Assembly (NCBI GenBank): GCA_958430865.1
Contig: CAUDNR010004043.1
Coordinates: 47,618-69,358 of the forward strand
DNA length: 21,741 nucleotides
DNA from: Entrophospora sp. SA101
Lineage: Eukaryota; Glomeromycota; Glomeromycetes; Entrophosporales; Entrophosporaceae
Direction: 5' to 3'
Shown here: positions 18,251 through 21,741 of the stretch, one piece after another
Layout: each line of letters begins with the position of its first letter
Position numbering within the stretch: position 1 is the first letter of the stretch
Notes under the pieces: model-generated
Told to the model about the DNA's origin: nothing
Database searches by the model: none
What the model saw: only the letters and a program-made list of their open reading frames with translations
Position numbers and translations under genes: made by a program

Positions 18251-19129
18251 CTAATACAGTCAAACCTCGTTACAACGGATCTATGGGACTGACCACCTAG
18301 ACGAGATAATGATCTACAGGATCGACAGGAAAATTTTAATAATAAAAATTTTTTTTTAATGATTTAAATATAAACCTTCATACTAGAATTTTGTCAATTA
18401 GAAATAAAAAGGAATTTGATTATTTTGAAAAAAACAAACCAAATATGTAAATTTCTCTAATAATTGATATGACAATATGCTTCAAAAATTTTATATGTTA
18501 TAACCTAAGATCCTCCAATTCTCTGGTATAATTTTTATCATATAATTTTGGCTACCTTTTCATTAAAAACAATATTTTACAAACCGTCTTTTTTTCTTAA
18601 CACACTGTAAATCAACAGTCTATAATGGATTCACGTGATCTAAAATACAGATTTCTACAAATTTAATCTTAAAAATCTCAAGAACAACAAGATTACTTAA
18701 ATCTTAATAAATAAAATATAATGTAGAAAACAAATAAAATGTATAATTGAATTTCTTGATTTAAATCCGCCTAATTCAAGTTCCAAATCAATTTCTTTTG
18801 CTTCGTTATTTTTTAAAATATCATTAAATAAGAGAAAATCTTTAAGTTTATTTAGCAAAGCAGACGACTCTGATTCCAACAAACAAAGAATTAGCAACAA
18901 CTTAAAAAAAGTCAAAAAATAGCATTTTATTCAAAATACAACCTAAATTAGATGATTTTTTTAATATTAACATTGAATAGTAATTTTTTTTTTTAAATAA
19001 AACATTTAATTTTGTGTTTCGTCAATATTAAAATTGCACGCGACTTCATATCGACGATTTTTCTATACTAATACCGGATTATCGATATTTTTTTTAATTC
19101 CAATGATCCGAAATAGAGAAAATGAACTG
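18251..19129. mobile_element. Probable 879-bp pogo/Tigger-like element, decayed
   Basis: Left end CAGTCAAACCTCGTTACAAC then GGATCTATGG; right end, reverse-complemented, CAGTTCATTTTCTCTATTTC then GGATCATTGG. The outer CAGT and the inner CGGATC-TGG blocks match at the same spacing, with diverged sequence between. TA flanks both ends (18249-18250, 19130-19131). The interior is AT-rich; a minus-strand frame at 18915-18697 (LLESESSALLNKLKDFL, IDLELELGGFKSRN) is the only coding-like piece and is unassigned. Confidence 0.55.
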
Positions 19130-19239
19130 TATTCTACATATTTTATTGAATCACAGGGATATATTAATATGAATAACAATAATTAACTTTTTTTGTTGTT
19201 CTTTTGATGGGTGTCTAGAATTTTCATAAGGCAATGGTT

Positions 19240-20188
19240 TAGAGGTTGACACCGTTAACTGTTTAACCGGTTAATTTAGGCGTTACAAAATTTTATTTTT
19301 GTTCATCTAACTAGAATATATGGGCATGGACAATAGAAACAGCCCAAACGTCAAAATCACGATTTTTAGATAATCGAAAAAAAAGACCTGCATTTAAGTA
19401 ATTACCTATTGTTTTTCAAAATTTTATTAAGCAAAGTGGATATGGGTTTCTAAGCTAAAATTAATCTCTGTAATAAATTGCATGTAGAAATGCTGTTAAC
19501 TCAAAATCATGATTTTTGACGTTTGGGTCGTTTCTATTGTTCATGCCCATATATACATACCAAAACATAATCTATATTAATATACAGTATTTGCGTGTAA
19601 TAATGAAATAAACGCTGACGGCTCTAGAGTTTCCAGCCGCTCTAGAGAGAGTATCAACCTTTACTTTTTCTTTTAGGTGAGTTTATGGTTAGAGTTTCTA
19701 TTCGTAATACAGACACTTATTCGAATTACTCGTAATACAACTCAATCTTAATATTAATATCAATTCGTTATTTATTCGTTGTTCGTTTTATTCGTTATTC
19801 ATTTTATTTGAATAAACATTCAATGTAATTTGAATACTCAACCCGTAACAAATGTAATAAATAATTTTTATTCGAATAGAAATCCTACAATGACTATTTG
19901 CCAGTAGAAAAAAAAATAAATCACTATTATTATTATCACTACAACTATTATTATAAATTGATCAAAGAAAAAAATTTCAATTATTTCCGCTACCACTACT
20001 ACTATTATTATTATCACTAAAAGGTCAATGAAGTAAAATAGAACTAATAAAGAAATTTTTTTTTAATTCGATTGGATAATATCAGTTATATTATTCGAAT
20101 AATTTTTTTTTATTCGAATTTACCAGTTAAATTTTTCACGTGACAAATTAACCGGTTAAAGAATTTTGCACGGTGCCAATCTTCACTA
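19240..20188. mobile_element. hAT-like non-autonomous element, 949 bp, with 8-bp target duplication
   Basis: The left end TAGAGGTTGACACCG and right end (reverse-complemented) TAGTGAAGATTGGCACCG are imperfect terminal repeats, followed on both sides by a TTTAACCGGTTAATTT box. The element is flanked by a perfect 8-bp direct repeat CAATGGTT (19232-19239 and 20189-20196), the size expected for hAT transposition. No transposase frame is present. A smaller MITE is nested inside it, and a related right end is present at 2220-2426. Confidence 0.85.
19319..19551. mobile_element. 233-bp MITE nested in the hAT-like element
   Basis: Long terminal inverted repeats of about 48 bp: left TATGGGCATGGACAATAGAA and right (reverse-complemented) TATGGGCATGAACAATAGAA, both continuing into CCCAAACGTCAAAA and a CAYGATTTT block. 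TA flanks each side. The element probably folds into a strong hairpin. A diverged relative lies at 21525-21697. Confidence 0.85.
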
Positions 20189-20196
20189 CAATGGTT

Positions 20197-21524
20197 TGAT
20201 TATAAAATATGTGAATGTTGCTGAGGCAGAATTTTTTAGGTCCTGTTCTTTCCAAATGTTAACGTTTTTTTACCTATTAACAAAATTAGTAATCACCAAC
20301 AGCAAGTCAACCAACCAATCAACCAACCAGTTAATCAATGTGTCAGTTGTCATCAATCCCAACAAAGCAAAAAAAAACAAAAAAAAAACAAAAGAAACAA
20401 AGTAACAAATGCAACAACGCTAAATAGCGACAAATTAAATAATAAATAAAATTGAAAATAAATTATTAAAATTGATTTGATTATATTTGTTTCGATAATA
20501 AATAATAAATAGAAATATAAATAATAATGTAAATGATAAATTTAAACCCGAATTCACTATAAAAAAAAAAGAACAGTTTTATTGATTGGTGCATTTTACC
20601 GGGTGGTCATCCATGCCTTTCAAGTCACGTTTGAATATTTGAATAACTCGGCTGCAATATTATCGGTTATTATCAGATTGCACGTGAATTTGATTGACAT
20701 GCAACTTTAATTTAAAACTACCCAAATTTGGCCAATAAATAAGTCGCTCTTTTTAAAATTACCGCTCGTTGAAATTTAAAAAAATTTTTAGTAATTAATT
20801 AATTTGTTTATTAATGGGAAAAATCTTTTTAAGGGCAAGAATAATAATAATACACAATTAATATATATATATAAAGAGTCAATATGATGCAATAGTAATT
20901 TGTTAATATTAACCATTGTTCTGATTTTTGATTTAATTTAATTGTTGTAATGCTTTTATGGAAATCTGCATTTTATATATATTTAATTGAACCAATCAAA
21001 AATAAACGTAATTAAAAACAAAAAAAAGCCGTTAATTACATTTCACTATAATTGTTTATATCATAGTTATGATAGATTATGCTATTATTCTTTTAAATAA
21101 ACTGCTGTTCGTGCCAATTGACCTTGAATTACAGATTAATTCTCGTACTCGCCCACCCAATCAGTCCATATCAATGAAACACAAACATCGTCATTCAAGT
21201 TTCATGGCATTTGATTGGTACGGGATTCTTTAATCGCCAATTACTCTACCGAGAAGGCAAATTTCAACAAAATATTATTATTTTTATGCAATAAATCTTT
21301 TAAAGGACGTTTTCAAAAAATTCTTGTAGCATTAAAATTTTTTTTGTGTCACGTATGACCGCAACACAAAAAATATTTAAAGCTATCTATATACATGGGA
21401 TTTACATATAGTGGATATTACAACAAAATCAAACTGTGGACATTACATCACCACATTAATCCACTCGTCAGTTATTTATTTTCTATTCTTTGTAATTACA
21501 AAGGAAAAGTACTTCGGATATTGC
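20197..21524. other. Non-coding stretch
   Basis: No supportable gene; the open frame 20166-20405 begins at a TTG inside the hAT terminus and runs into simple repeats. Features seen: CAACCAAT-type short repeats near 20308-20330, an A-rich AC tract near 20368-20400, and inverted CCAATCA/TGATTGG boxes (21157-21163 and 21212-21218). An upstream region of a gene beyond the window is possible. Confidence 0.4.
20247..20279 (+). repeat. Left arm of a 33-bp perfect inverted repeat
   Basis: TCTTTCCAAATGTTAACGTT and the following 13 bases are the exact reverse complement of the last 33 bases of the window (21709-21741). Because the right arm is cut by the window edge, the match may extend outward. Confidence 0.9.
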
Positions 21525-21697
21525 TCCGTAATCAGAAAAAGAAAGATCTGCATTTCAAAATAATGAAATGATTTCAATATATATTTGATAAAGAAATCTT
21601 TGTGAATTAAATGATTTGTACCAGTGATTGTTATGACAAATTGCTATTAACTCAAAATAATGATGGCTTTGCTTTATTTTCCGTGCCCAAATTACTT
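21525..21697. mobile_element. Diverged relative of the nested MITE
   Basis: GAAAAAGAAAGATCTGCATTT (about 21535) parallels GAAAAAAAAGACCTGCATTT (19378), and TTGCTATTAACTCAAAATAA plus GTGCCCAAATT (about 21641-21693) parallels the right end at 19493-19551. The order and spacing agree, so this is likely an old copy. Confidence 0.45.
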
Positions 21698-21708
21698 ATG
21701 AATTACGG

Positions 21709-21741
21709 TAATAGGTAAAAAAACGTTAACATTTGGAAAGA
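21709..21741 (-). repeat. Right arm of the 33-bp inverted repeat, cut by the window end
   Basis: Exact reverse complement of 20247-20279. Just inside the arms the two sides no longer match, so the repeat either ends here or continues beyond the window. Confidence 0.9.

Noticed and set aside
20166..20405. Open frame ending in Lys/Asn-rich sequence
   Set aside because: Starts with TTG inside the hAT terminus and ends in A-rich simple repeat.
1..21741. tRNA, rRNA, CRISPR array or bacterial operon features
   Set aside because: No cloverleaf with a GTTCGA-type T-loop, no conserved rRNA blocks, no regularly spaced repeats with unique spacers; introns and base composition are eukaryotic.

Overview
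The window looks like nuclear DNA of an early-diverging fungus, most likely an arbuscular-mycorrhizal (Glomeromycotina, Rhizophagus-like) species. The evidence is very AT-rich sequence, one large gene cut by 17 short GT-AG introns (69-103 bp), a decayed protein-kinase relic with a C-terminal tail I associate with expanded AM-fungal kinase families, and dense DNA-transposon debris. The taxonomic call is inference from these features; no marker gene is present.

Layout. 1-3.4 kb: relics only (possible BED-finger relic, an unrecognised minus-strand coding relic, the end of a hAT-like element, a lone pogo-type terminus, a frameshifted kinase). 3.57-3.74 kb: a complete 167-bp MITE. 4.1-5.2 kb: an intact single-exon gene (minus strand) for a multi-pass membrane protein with a repetitive coiled-coil tail. 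5.2-8.7 kb: mostly non-coding, with tandem and dispersed repeats and weak coding relics. 8.77-14.86 kb: one large 18-exon gene (plus strand). 14.9-21.7 kb: no intact gene that I can support; it holds two pogo/Tc1-like elements with TA target sites, a hAT-like element with a perfect 8-bp target-site duplication and a MITE nested inside it, and several dispersed repeats.

The main result is the large gene. Joining 18 exons by reading frame and splice sites gives 4,611 bp with no internal stop, a 1,536-residue protein. Its order is: signal peptide; animal-type haem peroxidase domain closest to the dual-oxidase (DUOX) peroxidase-homology type; DOMON domain; cytochrome b561 with five membrane helices and four conserved histidines; cytochrome b5; FAD/NAD(P)-binding reductase. 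This has the logic of a DUOX (outer peroxidase-like domain, haem-bearing membrane core, inner NAD(P)H reductase), but built on a DOMON-b561-b5 core rather than a NOX core. The distal catalytic residues of the peroxidase are replaced while the proximal histidine is kept. The FAD domain carries a recent in-frame 72-bp duplication of its GPF motif.

How the parts may work together (inference): electrons from cytosolic NAD(P)H pass through FAD, cytochrome b5, the two b561 haems and the DOMON haem to the outside, where the peroxidase-like domain sits. The neighbouring membrane protein shows no functional link to it. The rest is a transposon-rich gene-poor landscape.
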